From positions 620,001 to 684,000 of the forward strand of contig NC_020449.1 of the NCBI RefSeq assembly GCF_000146065.2: a DNA stretch of 64,000 bases, read 5' to 3'. The notes beneath the pieces were generated by a model that was not told the DNA's origin, ran no database searches, and saw only the letters and a program-made list of their open reading frames with translations. Position 1 is the first letter of the stretch, and each line of letters opens with the position of its first letter. This document shows positions 29,601-37,501 of the stretch, piece by piece. The translations under genes were made by a program, and so were the position numbers. This DNA is from Candidatus Cloacimonas acidaminovorans str. Evry. Its GTDB lineage: Bacteria; Cloacimonadota; Cloacimonadia; Cloacimonadales; Cloacimonadaceae.

Positions 29601-29842
29601 ATTTCATAATTAACAGGGGTGTTGCCAACATAGAAAGCAATGGCATCAATGTTACCAGCAGTAGTTAAACCGGCAGCATTTATCTCCGTTTTAGTATAAA
29701 TTGTCTTACTCCAGCTATAGTTATATAATCCGTAAAAAGGGACATAACTTTGTGTGCTTGTTCCGGTTCCAATAGCATATTCGACACCAAAGGCGAAAGC
29801 CACAATTAGCACGAGCAAAGGGATAAGTAATAATTTCTTCAT
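23615..29842 (-). CDS. Giant secreted adhesin-like protein, 2075 residues
   Basis: Paralogue of the 1964-residue protein. Signal peptide (MKKLLLIPLLVLIVAFAFGV), then the shared N-terminal domain (IGTGTSTQSYVPFYGLYNYS...NRPNIQLI, about 20-205), several FnIII plus choice-of-anchor J pairs (FENTTFPPLGW, FENTSFPPVGW, FGTTGTTFPPTNW), a CARDB-like domain near 1290-1390, and two carboxypeptidase-regulatory-like domains (VLEGYVRNSVTNQPIVGA; TVSGIVTANDYPSGLVG). It ends in a FnIII-like domain (YYVIYAAGDPYGTFTV...FFKIASADG) close to that of the neighbouring giant, again without a YPNPF-type tail. AGGAG precedes the ATG in the same sequence context as the paralogue. The pair arose by duplication with domain shuffling; adhesion is inferred. 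Confidence 0.85.
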   Translation of the reverse strand: MKKLLLIPLLVLIVAFAFGVEYAIGTGTSTQSYVPFYGLYNYSWSKTIYTKTEINAAGLTTAGNIDAIAFYVGNTPVNYEMLDQRVYIRHTTLATYGTATDETGTAYPNNANFTYVFQGNLVYNGSGWFAIFFSTPFYWDNENNIEILCENWDGAWVSGYPTFCYTPTPSNTYLSVYKALDAHFPTTADGVGTRTLNRPNIQLIKIDSAPNPAVLSWPLNNGFAFLNDKLQWKSGGGYPSSYDVYLDTVDGTTLVSDNQTGTTYTPTLEPETTYYWKVIPYNSFGPATGVVTWSFQTPTTTQLAESFENTTFPPLGWIRTTSNTTYWGRSTAASINGTASMYALTSTTSVYDISTPKCTITTGSTLNFFTRATNVSQKLQILYSTDRTNWTQIGSDITYAAANVWYNISIDLSNYAGEKYLAFRSPTHTTTGTIYVDAVFGPEFTHEAPGPSTLISPLNNSWVLPGNVTLSWNPPLTGGIPETYDVYFGATSDPPLVSSNQATTTYDVTVNEATTYYWKIVPGNIYGDATDCPIWSFKTPTATQLAESFENTSFPPVGWANPGTWSRSTTYKKHGTASAYKSGSTSTQYILSTPKVTITETSTLDLWTLCSSTSGTLQIIYSPDRTTWTQISSNITHTATYTWYNTIVDLSSLAGNNYYMGIRTGLQSASYYVDLVFGPEFTPETPGAPSLSVPADLATDVNEFTTFTWTAPTTGGVPAGYKLYCDTNNPPVTMLADVTSLTTTLTTPLDYSTTYYWTVSAYNGAGESPTATVRSFTTRNDPTIYTLPWLEDFGTTGTTFPPTNWFRGTGLLADPTTITSSTSYWIQDNWLNDTTVSPVNFAARMNIYSTNRSGWLITPPVQIPDTGYQLDLDIGLTDYGNYAPADAPTDDRFIILIGDGSSWSTANIVREWNNTGSPYVYDNIPYTGEHVTISLDDYTGIKYIAFYGESIATGGDNDFFVDNVMVRLTPAGAPDHVTLVSPINGATYIDPENAEVNWTPAITGGNPAYYEVLVGENPFNPEEGYFGEYSFETENTSLNLSEQDIILPFSSTWYWAVLPYNADGLCPDPLAHEFMVWSFTIAPDPTITSLPYIEYFDEVTAPTLPWGWKAYINSTSTSAYVRTYSSTTYAQSPPNSVQLSNSSDTNADLRLISPPIDLSARSINRIKLKFYARSSTAGYPILIGTVSAKDSTGIFTQITSINLTATKTEYVISLQDYVGTDQYICFKHGLGGSSRSLYIDDVKFIELIPADLAATSISGPTFIQAGNSYDYSISVFNEGTAEQNSYTVNLKTGTETLATLNVNAPLTSGATAQHTLSWIPANGGVYPLYGEVILAGDGNPSNNSSNIIDAYVVDPTMTIIPVGDDASTTTGNYLPLNMYYKNSVTEELYFTDEMHLQTGTITAIVYKNNFVETLLDKSVKIWMAHTDSTSLVNGWLPSANYTLVFDGTVTFPNGINEVVIPLDTPFNFTGGVLATRVNRPMDTSYYNSSDKFYYTTTAEHTNRSRYLQSDSETYNPLAPSAAGTAVGYVPNTYFVVQNAVMQQQAVLEGYVRNSVTNQPIVGATITLTERVSTTTNEDGFYHIGFWESLTVDATASMHAYYNLTITDIALTLGTTVTQNFNLVPMPRVTVSGIVTANDYPSGLVGTTVSISGIENYETVTGTGGAFTITYVLGSADTLSYALTVEKEGYQTYISALDVVETNVNVGTINLTEYLWTPYNLVATHSGNDVSLTWEPAGVPNYYFCDFESDNGGWVSSGYGDWEWGHYNLANYVDIDTYVDTPPQSAHSGTGMWGTVLEGSYSNCNTWSYLRKTFDLSIFSNPVLSFWHYMNGYNTWDYGLIKVNGTTVWGNSSSAVFMPWQELTINLSAYANMNSVEISFEWFATTTVSYAGWYIDDIYIGPASRNIVATQFASRNPGDRWFLNYSVYRFLTADEGTPANWSLLQTGLSDTTYMDTTFGTQPGGKYKWAVIANYSGGLQSNAIISNHLGKLAKPQNVVATKVGTTVQLSWNADPGADYYVIYAAGDPYGTFTVLDYENTTSYTISAPLAKQFFKIASADGTMPIAKELEPPAKSKK

Positions 29843-30658
29843 AATAAAAACTCCTTGTTTTAGATGTTTTTTTAAAGAGTTAGTTTATTGTTAAACGATA
29901 GGCATTACCTTTGCTTTACAGCTTAAGGTTTGAGTGTTGCATAATGGATAGTCAAGGTAAGCCATAACTAATTTTGAAGGTTGAAGAAAGAAGTGAAATG
30001 TAGCTTCTATCCTTTCCGATGTGGTTCTGTATAATGTGCGATGGTTATAACTAAAATACACCGGCAGGAAAACAGAAGGTTGCATTTCGTTTATATACGG
30101 GGATGATTTGTTAGCCACCGAGAACACTGAAGCCATTGAAGCCACCGAGAAATTGATTAGAATTGAAAAAGGAGCGATAAAGGACACAATAAAATTGACA
30201 AGATGAAGAAAAAGAAGGGGAGAGATACTTAAGAAAGGAAGTAGTAGTTCATTTGTTAGAAAACAAAAAAGGACAGTATTTGTCATTGGATAAACACTTG
30301 GGAAAGGAAGAATAGCTATTACATAAGAAACAGCAAAGAATAAAATTGCTGGCACTAACAATAATGCAGAAAAGTAATTACAATTTTCCTTTCTTTTACC
30401 ACTCATTCCCCCAAAAGTGGTCCCCGTAAATTTTATTTGTCTCATAACACCCCTTCCTCGCTTGTTAGAGACCAAAGTTCACTTTTCTTACTTTGCCGAA
30501 ATAACAACGATCTCAGCAAGACCATAACCACTAATAGTAAGAAATATTTTCTACACTTTAAACATAATAATCAGATTGAATATCTTGTCAAGTAAAAAAT
30601 GAAAAAAATTAAGAATGGAGGTTTGAGAATGAATTAAGTCAGGAGTCGGCACTGGTGT
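29843..30658. other. Long leader of the 2075-residue gene
   Basis: No credible gene. 29843-30060 is related to the leader at 22176-22400. Near 30112-30170 there are GCCACCGAGAA-type repeats. The 194-codon open frame 29891-30475 is rejected as coding. Confidence 0.6.
30564..30591 (-). promoter_or_regulatory. Sigma70-type promoter candidate for the 2075-residue gene
   Basis: Minus strand: TTGACA (30591-30586), a 16-bp spacer and TATTAT (30569-30564). This is the same pair and spacing as at 12434-12461, and the T-rich stretch before it (TTTTTTACTTGACA) matches that at 23035. The leader would be about 720 bases. Confidence 0.55.
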
Positions 30659-31060
30659 AAGTTTCACGCAGATTACGCAGATTACGCAGATTTATTGTTT
30701 AGCCACCGAAGCCACCGAAACTAACAAAATTGATTTTTCTATTAGGTTATTTTATATTTTCCTTTTTCATTTTGCCGTCAGTTTCACGCAGATTACGCAG
30801 ATTTATTGTTTAGCCACCGAAGCCACCGAAACTAACAAAATTGATTTTTCTATTAGGTTATTTTATATTTTCCTTTTTCATTTTGCCGTAAGTTCACGCA
30901 TATTACGCAGATTTATTGTTTAGCCACCGAAGCCACCGAAACTAACGAAATTGATTTTTCTATTAGGTTATTTCGTATTTTCCTTTTTCATTTTGCCGTA
31001 AGTTCACGCAGATTACGCAGATTACGCAGATTTATTAGGACACGGATTTAACAGATTAGA
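30659..31060. repeat. About 118-bp tandem repeat with ACGCAGATT core
   Basis: Three near-identical copies and a partial fourth, starting near 30659, 30779, 30894 and 31009. Each has GTTTCACGCAGATTACGCAG, TTAGCCACCGAAGCCACCGA and TTCTATTAGGTTATTTTATA blocks. Short CGCAGATTA runs recur near 37560, 54350, 54555, 55005 and 60125. A CACGGATT-type variant follows at 31040-31075. Confidence 0.9.
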
Positions 31061-31185
31061 ACGGATAAACACGGATTATTTATTTTTTGTTCTATAATTT
31101 TATAGTATAACTTTCAGACCTCTTGACCTCTTGATCTATAGACCTATCGGCTTTTTCTCTTCTTTTCTCTTTTGTATAAGAAATA

Positions 31186-33189
31186 TTAGTTGCTGCGCAC
31201 TAAGCGAAAGCCCACATATTGATATCCCCGGTTCGGGTCTCCTTTTTCTCTCCACATAATGTTTAGATTTCTACCTTCTCCATTCATTACACTTCCACCG
31301 CGGATAACTTTTAAGGTTCCAGTTTCGGGACCTGTAGGATTGATAAAAGTAGGCAGGGAACGGATATAATTTACATCGTACCAATCCCAAACCCATTCTG
31401 CAACATTTCCTGTCATATCGTAAATGCCGAAATCGTTGGGTTTTTTGGTTCCCGGTGTATGAATTTTACCGCTGCTGTTATCTCTGTTCCAAGAGACCTC
31501 ATCGGGGTCATCCGATCCGCTATAATTATATAGTTTACTTGCTTTAGCTGCCATTTCCCATTCAGCTTCAGTAGGCAGACGGTAGCCATTAGCTTTAAAA
31601 TCGCAGGTAACAACTCGGGAAGCGCCTACTCCTCTAATTTTATATGCCGGAGTTAAACCCTCCGCTTCACTTCTACCATTGCAATAAATGGCAATATCAA
31701 ACCAGCTGATGTTATCTACAGGTAAGTTTTCTCCGAAGGTAGAACAGTTTGCCGGTTTCATATAAATATTCCATTCTTCTTGTGTAACTTCAAATTTATT
31801 GATATAAAAAGAAGATAAGGAGACATTAGGATTGGGATTTTCTCTCAAGCGTCCAAAACCTAAAGTACTTGCTTCAATAAAAACCATATTTTGAGGAGGA
31901 CGAGGTTTGGGAGCTGTAGGTGGTGGAATAACAGTAGTTATTTTGGGAACAGAGGGTTGCTTACGAAAGTCCTCTCTGGGGGCTGGAGTGCCGGTTTTCA
32001 ATTCACCATAAGTTGTTTGAGTTGGTTTTTCGCGGGGCAATTCAGCTATAGGAACAGAATTATTTACCGTATCCGATTCGGTATTAGGCATAAGCCAGGA
32101 AGAATAAGTTAATTTTTCTCCTTTACCACCGAAGAGAACACTGAAAATATTGGTGGTAAGCAACATTACAACAGTTACGATGATGAGTGCAATCAGTATC
32201 CAAAAGGGGAGTTCAATTCTGGTTTTGGGAATATCTTTTTTGCTACGGTCTTCTATATTGTCTGGTATTGCTTTTTCCGGTTCAGTCCAAATTTCGCATT
32301 CAGAAACGGGAGGCAGGTTGATTAAGGCATTCAGTAAATCATCCAAACTGCGATAACGCTGTAAAATATTGCGATGCAAACATTCAGCAAGGATTTTGTT
32401 GAGGGGGACGCTTACTCCGTAGATATATTCAAATTTTTGAGTAGTTAAGCGCTCCTGACTGTATAATGTTTTATAGAAATTGTGTTGGGATAATGCTTGA
32501 GCTAAAACAAGAGCAATAGAGAACATTTCTTCACGTTCATCTCTTTCCTCCCAGGTGATAGCGGAAGAAAGAATTATCACCTCATCGTTATCATTTATCA
32601 TTATATTGGTTAAAGCAAGTTGACTGAGCGTAAGTTGATGTTGATGTAAACTAATCGCTGTATTTACAATTTGGATTGCTACTAAGCGGATAAAGTCCTC
32701 AGTCAATTTTTCCGGATTATGGGTTTTAAGGTTTGCAAGAGAAATACCATGAATAAATTCCACTACCATATAAGGAGGATCAAAATGCGGATCAATTTCA
32801 GTAACTTTAGGAAGGTGTTTATTTTCCAGTTTATTTAGTTCTTGGAGGCGTTGCTGGAGAGAAAAGATATTTTCTATGTTGCTTAAGCTTGTTTTATAGA
32901 ATATTTTCAGCAGAAATTCCCTGCCTTCCTTTTCTACAATGTATTTTATGCCCTCAGCGTCCTTATTCAGCATTCTAATTATGGTATAATCCTTGAAGGA
33001 GCTGCCAGGATTCTTAAGTAAATGAGAATTTCTGCGGGAAATTGCTTCTGCAGATTTTTGTGCTTTTTCTTTTTTGGTTTCTGTTTGCTTTGGCTTTTCC
33101 GGTTCCTGTATTTGATTTTCTCCGCAGACGGGACAGAATTTTGCCTTCTCCGGGATAGGGTTTCCGCAATTGATACAATATTTATTAAT
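31186..33189 (-). CDS. Zinc ribbon-pseudokinase-FGE/SUMF1 domain protein with an apparent ATT start
   Basis: The reading frame stays open above the first ATG (32973) to an ATT at 33189, which follows GGAGG with 5-base spacing, 19 bases after ileS. An in-frame TAG lies just before, and no ATG, GTG or TTG intervenes. The extension adds 72 residues: a zinc ribbon (C5-x2-C8 ... C19-x2-C22), a charged linker, and YTIIRML, the first strand of the kinase-like domain. That domain keeps a strand-3 Lys (LLKIF, about K95), but the HRD loop reads LTLSQLALTN and no DFG is visible, so it is probably a pseudokinase. A membrane helix follows (about 328-350), then a Pro-rich linker and a C-terminal FGE-sulfatase domain (GYRLPTEAEWEMAA, NDFGIYDMTGNVAEWVWD, RGGS, VGFRLVR). 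About 667 residues. It is probably a membrane sensor or scaffold. Confidence 0.82.
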   Translation of the reverse strand: MNKYCINCGNPIPEKAKFCPVCGENQIQEPEKPKQTETKKEKAQKSAEAISRRNSHLLKNPGSSFKDYTIIRMLNKDAEGIKYIVEKEGREFLLKIFYKTSLSNIENIFSLQQRLQELNKLENKHLPKVTEIDPHFDPPYMVVEFIHGISLANLKTHNPEKLTEDFIRLVAIQIVNTAISLHQHQLTLSQLALTNIMINDNDEVIILSSAITWEERDEREEMFSIALVLAQALSQHNFYKTLYSQERLTTQKFEYIYGVSVPLNKILAECLHRNILQRYRSLDDLLNALINLPPVSECEIWTEPEKAIPDNIEDRSKKDIPKTRIELPFWILIALIIVTVVMLLTTNIFSVLFGGKGEKLTYSSWLMPNTESDTVNNSVPIAELPREKPTQTTYGELKTGTPAPREDFRKQPSVPKITTVIPPPTAPKPRPPQNMVFIEASTLGFGRLRENPNPNVSLSSFYINKFEVTQEEWNIYMKPANCSTFGENLPVDNISWFDIAIYCNGRSEAEGLTPAYKIRGVGASRVVTCDFKANGYRLPTEAEWEMAAKASKLYNYSGSDDPDEVSWNRDNSSGKIHTPGTKKPNDFGIYDMTGNVAEWVWDWYDVNYIRSLPTFINPTGPETGTLKVIRGGSVMNGEGRNLNIMWREKGDPNRGYQYVGFRLVRSN

Positions 33190-33208
33190 GATTGCCTCCT
33201 AACCCTTA

Positions 33209-36200
33209 TTAGACAGCTTTTTCAATACCCAAGTGAATTTTGTTGCCATTGATATCCAGACATTGCATATTTGCCATTGGTTTTTCCAGAAAAACCAGTT
33301 CTTTTCCAAGAGTTTCCGATAAGATATAGTTTTGGTAAATCTGAATTGCTTTGGCGACTGCTTCCGGAACTACCAGCTTTACAATAATATTATCCATAAT
33401 GTCCAAATTCATTTCTTTGCGGGTAAATTGGATTTTATTGATCAATTCACGCGCATAGCCCTCGTTTAAGAGTTCTTCCGTTAAGGTAGTATCTAAAGCT
33501 ACAAAGAGGTCTTTCGCATTGGCAAATACATAACCTTCACGGGGAATAATGGTTACACTAATTTCTTCCGGTAAGAGATGGATAGTTTCACCTTCAATTT
33601 CTAAGGTATAAGAACCGGTCGTATTAAATGCCTGCAAGACCTTTTCTGCCGGGGTTTGAAGTAAAAGAGCGTTAATAATTTGTACTTTTTTTCCGTATTT
33701 AGGACCCAGCAGTTTGAAATCGGGCTTCAATTCGTAGTGCACAAAGCCATCCTGTTCGCTTACAAAAGTGATATTACGGATATTAACTTCTTCTTTTACG
33801 AGGTCTATCATATCTGCCAAATCATCTTTCACTTTGGCGGGAACAAACATTTCGTTTAAGGGTTGACGCACTTTTATCTGGCATTCATTTCTGGCAGCTC
33901 TGCCTAAAGAAACAATATCTATAACGGTCTGCATTTTCTTTTCCAGTTTGGTATCTATATAGGTCTTATTTGCTTCAGGATACAATTCCAGATGGACACT
34001 TTCACCTGCTTCCAGATTTAAGAAGAGCTCTTCTGCCAGATAGGGAGCAAAAGGAGCAATAAGTTTAGCGGTTTCTACAAGAACTTGATAGAGGGTTCTA
34101 TAGGCATCTATTTTGTCCTGGTCAAATCCCGAAGCCCAAAAACGGCGTCTACTTCTTCGCACATACCAGTTGGAAAGTTCGTCAATAACAAAACTTTGAA
34201 TTGCTCTAACCGCTTTGGTAAAATCATAACTTTCAAAATAGTGGCGAACAGCAATAATAAGTGAATGCAAACGGGAAACAATCCAACGGTCTATTTCAAC
34301 TTCCCGCTCCCAATTATAAGGATAGTTAATTGCCACAAAACCATCAATATTGGCATAAGTGGCAAAGAAAGAATAAACATTTTTTAAAGTACCAATGAAT
34401 TTGCCTAAAATTTCTTTAACGCCATCTACATCAAAACGCGTCGGAACCCAAGGGGGGGAGACCTCTAAAAGATACCAGCGAATTGCATCCGCTCCATAAT
34501 TTTGCATCAGTTCAATAGGGTCAACTGCATTTCCGTGTGATTTACTCATTTTTCTGCCATTTTTATCCAGAATCAGTTCATTTACCAAACAACTTTTATA
34601 ACTGGAAACGCCTTTCAGCAAAGTAGAAATGGCAAGCATTGAATAAAACCAACCGCGAGTTTGGTCTATTCCTTCCGAAATGATGTCAGCTGGGAAAAGT
34701 TCCGGTTCAAAATTCTCATAATTTTCAAAAGGATAATGCCATTGAGCAAAAGGCATAGAACCGCTATCAAACCAGCAATCAATAACTTCCGGAGTGCGAT
34801 ACATTTTGTTTCCGCAGGAACAGGTAAGAACAACTTCATCAATATAGGGACGGTGTAAATCAAGGTCTTCCGGAACATCTTTTCCGGAGGTCATTTTGCC
34901 TTCTTTGCGCAATTCTTCAATAGAACCAAGAGAACGCAGTTTTCCACATTTTTCACAAATCCAGATATTGAGGGGTGTGCCCCAAAAACGATCACGGGAT
35001 AAAGCCCAATCCACATTGTTTTCCAGCCAGTCACCAAAGCGTTTTTCTCCTACAAAAGGTGGATACCAGATAATTTTGCGGTTATTTTCTATTAGCTGTT
35101 CTTTATAAGCCGTGGTTTTGATATACCAACTCTCACGCGCATAATAAATAAGGGGACTTTTACATCTCCAGCAAAAGGGGTAGCTATGTTTTATCTGTTC
35201 TCTTTTTAATAAGTTGCCGCTTTCTTTCAAGTGACGAATAATATCTTTATCGGCATCTTTAACAAACTGATGTGCCCAAGGAGTTACTGCTTCAGTGAAT
35301 TTACCTTCGCTATCTACCGGTTGAACAAAAGGCAAATTGTATTTTAATGCTAAAGAATAATCATCCTGACCAAATGCAGGAGCTGTATGCACAATTCCGG
35401 TTCCTTCACTCATTGTTACATAGTCACCCAAACAGATATACCAGGCGGGTTTATCAACACTTACAAAATTAAAAAGGGGCTGATAGCAACGACCTTCCAG
35501 TTCCCTGCCTTGCATTTCAGAAATAATCTTTGTTTCTTCGTCCAGCACTTGTAAGCGAGCTTTAGCTAAAATTAGATTTTGACCCTGATATTCAACTTTA
35601 AGGTAGGTTTCTTCAGGATGGACAGCTAAGGCAACATTGGAAATTAGAGTCCAGGGAGTAGTTGTCCAAGCCAGGTAGTAGGTGTTTTCTTCATCTGTTG
35701 CTTTAAACTTAACATAAATGGAGGGGTCTTCTATATCTTTATAACCCTGAGCTACTTCATGCGAAGAAAGAGGGGTTCCACAGCTGGGGCAATAAGGGAC
35801 AATTTTATATGCCTTATAAATGAGGTTTCGGGAAAAAAAATTATGCAAAATCCACCAAACGGATTCTATATAACTGTTATGCAAAGTTACATAAGGGTGA
35901 TCCAGATCGATCCAATAGCCCATCAGTTCTGTCATTTCACGCCAAAGCTTTTCATAGCTGAAAACGGATTCCCGGCATTTTTGACAGAATTTCTCAATTC
36001 CATATTCCTCTATACCGCGCTTATCTTTCAGACCGAGCATTTTTTCCACTTCAATTTCCACAGGCAAACCATGAGTATCCCAACCGGCTTTGCGTTTAAC
36101 CTGAAAGCCGTTCATTGTTTTATAACGGCAGATAACATCTTTCAAGGTCCTTGCCATTATATGATGAATACCCGGTTTGCCATTTGCTGTAGGGGGTCCT

Positions 36201-36334
36201 TCATAAAAAATGAAGCGTGGCATACCTTCACGAATATCAATACTTTTTTGCACCAAATCGTGTTTATTCCAATATTCGCGAATGCGGTTTTCCAGATGCC
36301 TGGGACTTTCTTTCAGGTCTATTGTTTTATACAT
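33209..36334 (-). CDS. ileS: Isoleucyl-tRNA synthetase
   Basis: Class Ia aminoacyl-tRNA synthetase charging tRNA-Ile, cytoplasmic, 1041 residues. The HIGH-type motif is in PPTANGKPGIHH (47-58) and KMSKS at 595-599. CP1 editing-domain motifs are present (TTTPWTLISNVALAVHP). Cys pairs (CPSCG; CEKCG; CSCG) flank or interrupt the catalytic region, and a C-terminal anticodon-binding region follows. Its length and WGTPLNIW context suggest the long, eukaryote-like IleS2 branch, which often resists mupirocin. That placement is inference. It starts 5 bases after the small zinc-finger gene, and the pseudokinase gene follows after 19 bases. Confidence 0.97.
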   Translation of the reverse strand: MYKTIDLKESPRHLENRIREYWNKHDLVQKSIDIREGMPRFIFYEGPPTANGKPGIHHIMARTLKDVICRYKTMNGFQVKRKAGWDTHGLPVEIEVEKMLGLKDKRGIEEYGIEKFCQKCRESVFSYEKLWREMTELMGYWIDLDHPYVTLHNSYIESVWWILHNFFSRNLIYKAYKIVPYCPSCGTPLSSHEVAQGYKDIEDPSIYVKFKATDEENTYYLAWTTTPWTLISNVALAVHPEETYLKVEYQGQNLILAKARLQVLDEETKIISEMQGRELEGRCYQPLFNFVSVDKPAWYICLGDYVTMSEGTGIVHTAPAFGQDDYSLALKYNLPFVQPVDSEGKFTEAVTPWAHQFVKDADKDIIRHLKESGNLLKREQIKHSYPFCWRCKSPLIYYARESWYIKTTAYKEQLIENNRKIIWYPPFVGEKRFGDWLENNVDWALSRDRFWGTPLNIWICEKCGKLRSLGSIEELRKEGKMTSGKDVPEDLDLHRPYIDEVVLTCSCGNKMYRTPEVIDCWFDSGSMPFAQWHYPFENYENFEPELFPADIISEGIDQTRGWFYSMLAISTLLKGVSSYKSCLVNELILDKNGRKMSKSHGNAVDPIELMQNYGADAIRWYLLEVSPPWVPTRFDVDGVKEILGKFIGTLKNVYSFFATYANIDGFVAINYPYNWEREVEIDRWIVSRLHSLIIAVRHYFESYDFTKAVRAIQSFVIDELSNWYVRRSRRRFWASGFDQDKIDAYRTLYQVLVETAKLIAPFAPYLAEELFLNLEAGESVHLELYPEANKTYIDTKLEKKMQTVIDIVSLGRAARNECQIKVRQPLNEMFVPAKVKDDLADMIDLVKEEVNIRNITFVSEQDGFVHYELKPDFKLLGPKYGKKVQIINALLLQTPAEKVLQAFNTTGSYTLEIEGETIHLLPEEISVTIIPREGYVFANAKDLFVALDTTLTEELLNEGYARELINKIQFTRKEMNLDIMDNIIVKLVVPEAVAKAIQIYQNYILSETLGKELVFLEKPMANMQCLDINGNKIHLGIEKAV

Positions 36335-36339
36335 ACACC

Positions 36340-36705
36340 TTATCCAATTTTCTTTTGATGACCACTTCTGCGTTGACCAGGAACAAAATTATGCGGATTG
36401 GCAGGATGGTTTTTAGTCCGCTCAAATTCCTTTTGTTTAAGGGGATTTTCCTGTTCGCTTTCCACTTTTTTTTCTTCAAAGAGCTCACTGAAGTGCTCCT
36501 TCAATTCCTTATGTTCAGAAACATATTCTTTCCATTCCTCAATTGCCTTTTCTCTATCAACACATTTTGGACAGAGAACAAGCAAATTTTGTTCACTAAC
36601 ACCGATCCAACCTCTGTCGTAACAGTGATCACAACTTTTTTTCTTACGATTTTTTTCGGCTATGGCTTTTGCCACATCCAGATGTATTTCGTCAAGGATA
36701 AACAT
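36340..36705 (-). CDS. Small zinc-finger protein upstream of ileS
   Basis: A 121-residue hydrophilic protein. A Cys pair motif (CDHCYDRGWIG...LVLCPKCV, about residues 25-48) resembles one DnaJ-type or treble-clef zinc-binding module. A charged helical region (EKAIEEWKEYVSEHKELKEHFSELFEEKK), possibly a coiled coil, follows, and the basic tail ends NFVPGQRRSGHQKKIG. AGGAGG lies upstream of the ATG, and the gene is 5 bases before ileS. I do not recognise a named family. Nucleic-acid binding is suggested by the zinc module and basic tail but not shown. Confidence 0.7.
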   Translation of the reverse strand: MFILDEIHLDVAKAIAEKNRKKKSCDHCYDRGWIGVSEQNLLVLCPKCVDREKAIEEWKEYVSEHKELKEHFSELFEEKKVESEQENPLKQKEFERTKNHPANPHNFVPGQRRSGHQKKIG

Positions 36706-36994
36706 ATTCTCCTCCTTTGCTTACTATACAGAGAGGTTTATATATCTCTCTCCACAATTTCCCTCATTTTGAGCCATTTTTTTTAAGTGCGGAATTCTGT
36801 AAAAGGAAATTTTTGCCTCTTCTGTTTACAGGAGCTTCTAAATAAATATAGGGTGACAAATTTCAACTTCAAGCACAGAAATCAAAAAGACACATAAACA
36901 GTGCATTCTTCGCATCTTCTGTAACAGAATTCAGCATCTCACTATGATTAAACAGATAATCCTCTGTCAACTAAAAATGAGAGCTCAGAAATAT

Positions 36995-37501
36995 TCAGTT
37001 CTTGGGTGTGCGTTTTGGTTTTGACTTTTCCGGATTTATCGGTAAAGGCGTAACCTCCTCAATTGGCTCTTCCTCTTTAGGAGCGCTTTCCATAAATTGA
37101 ATGGGAGCACTAATCACCGTTTTCTTAAGTTCAATTTTTACAATCGGTTCCAAACGGTGCGTTACAATAAATAAGTTCTTATTGCGGGATAAAGCAAGTT
37201 TATCCTCTGCAGATAATGCCTCAATTTCCGTCAAACTGACTACCTTTTCAATTTTTCCGGTAGCCATATCCACAATTTGGACGAAGGTTTGTTTTTCAGG
37301 CATAAAGTGAACCTCCATTGTATATTTATCAGGGAATTTTTTACTGATTTCAACTACGAAATTTAGATATTCCTGGTGATGTATTTTGTGCCAGGCATAA
37401 AAACTCTTGCATTTGAAAATACGAGGGCAAACTGCACACAATTGTGGTGCAGGTTCACGGTTGCGTTTCAGTTCACAGAAAAAATGCCGAGCTATTTTCA
37501 T
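36995..37501 (-). CDS. Hypothetical protein with N-terminal Cys/His cluster
   Basis: A 168-residue protein of unknown family. The first 45 residues hold C9, then C22-x2-C25-x4-C30 and HKIHH, a likely metal-binding cluster (QLCAVCPRIFKCKSFYAWHK). A mixed alpha/beta middle (EVHFMPEKQTFVQIVDMATG) and a Pro/Lys-rich acidic-to-basic tail (KEEEPIEEVTPLPINPEKSK) follow. It has no signal peptide or membrane helix, so it is probably cytoplasmic. It lies 289 bases upstream of the ileS operon in the same direction, and that gap shows no terminator. It could be part of the same transcript. Confidence 0.6.
   Translation of the reverse strand: MKIARHFFCELKRNREPAPQLCAVCPRIFKCKSFYAWHKIHHQEYLNFVVEISKKFPDKYTMEVHFMPEKQTFVQIVDMATGKIEKVVSLTEIEALSAEDKLALSRNKNLFIVTHRLEPIVKIELKKTVISAPIQFMESAPKEEEPIEEVTPLPINPEKSKPKRTPKN

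Noticed and set aside
29891-30475. 194-codon open frame, minus strand, with some hydrophobic stretches
   Set aside because: Lies in the leader of a giant gene downstream of its likely promoter; no conserved counterpart in the homologous leader beyond the last few residues.
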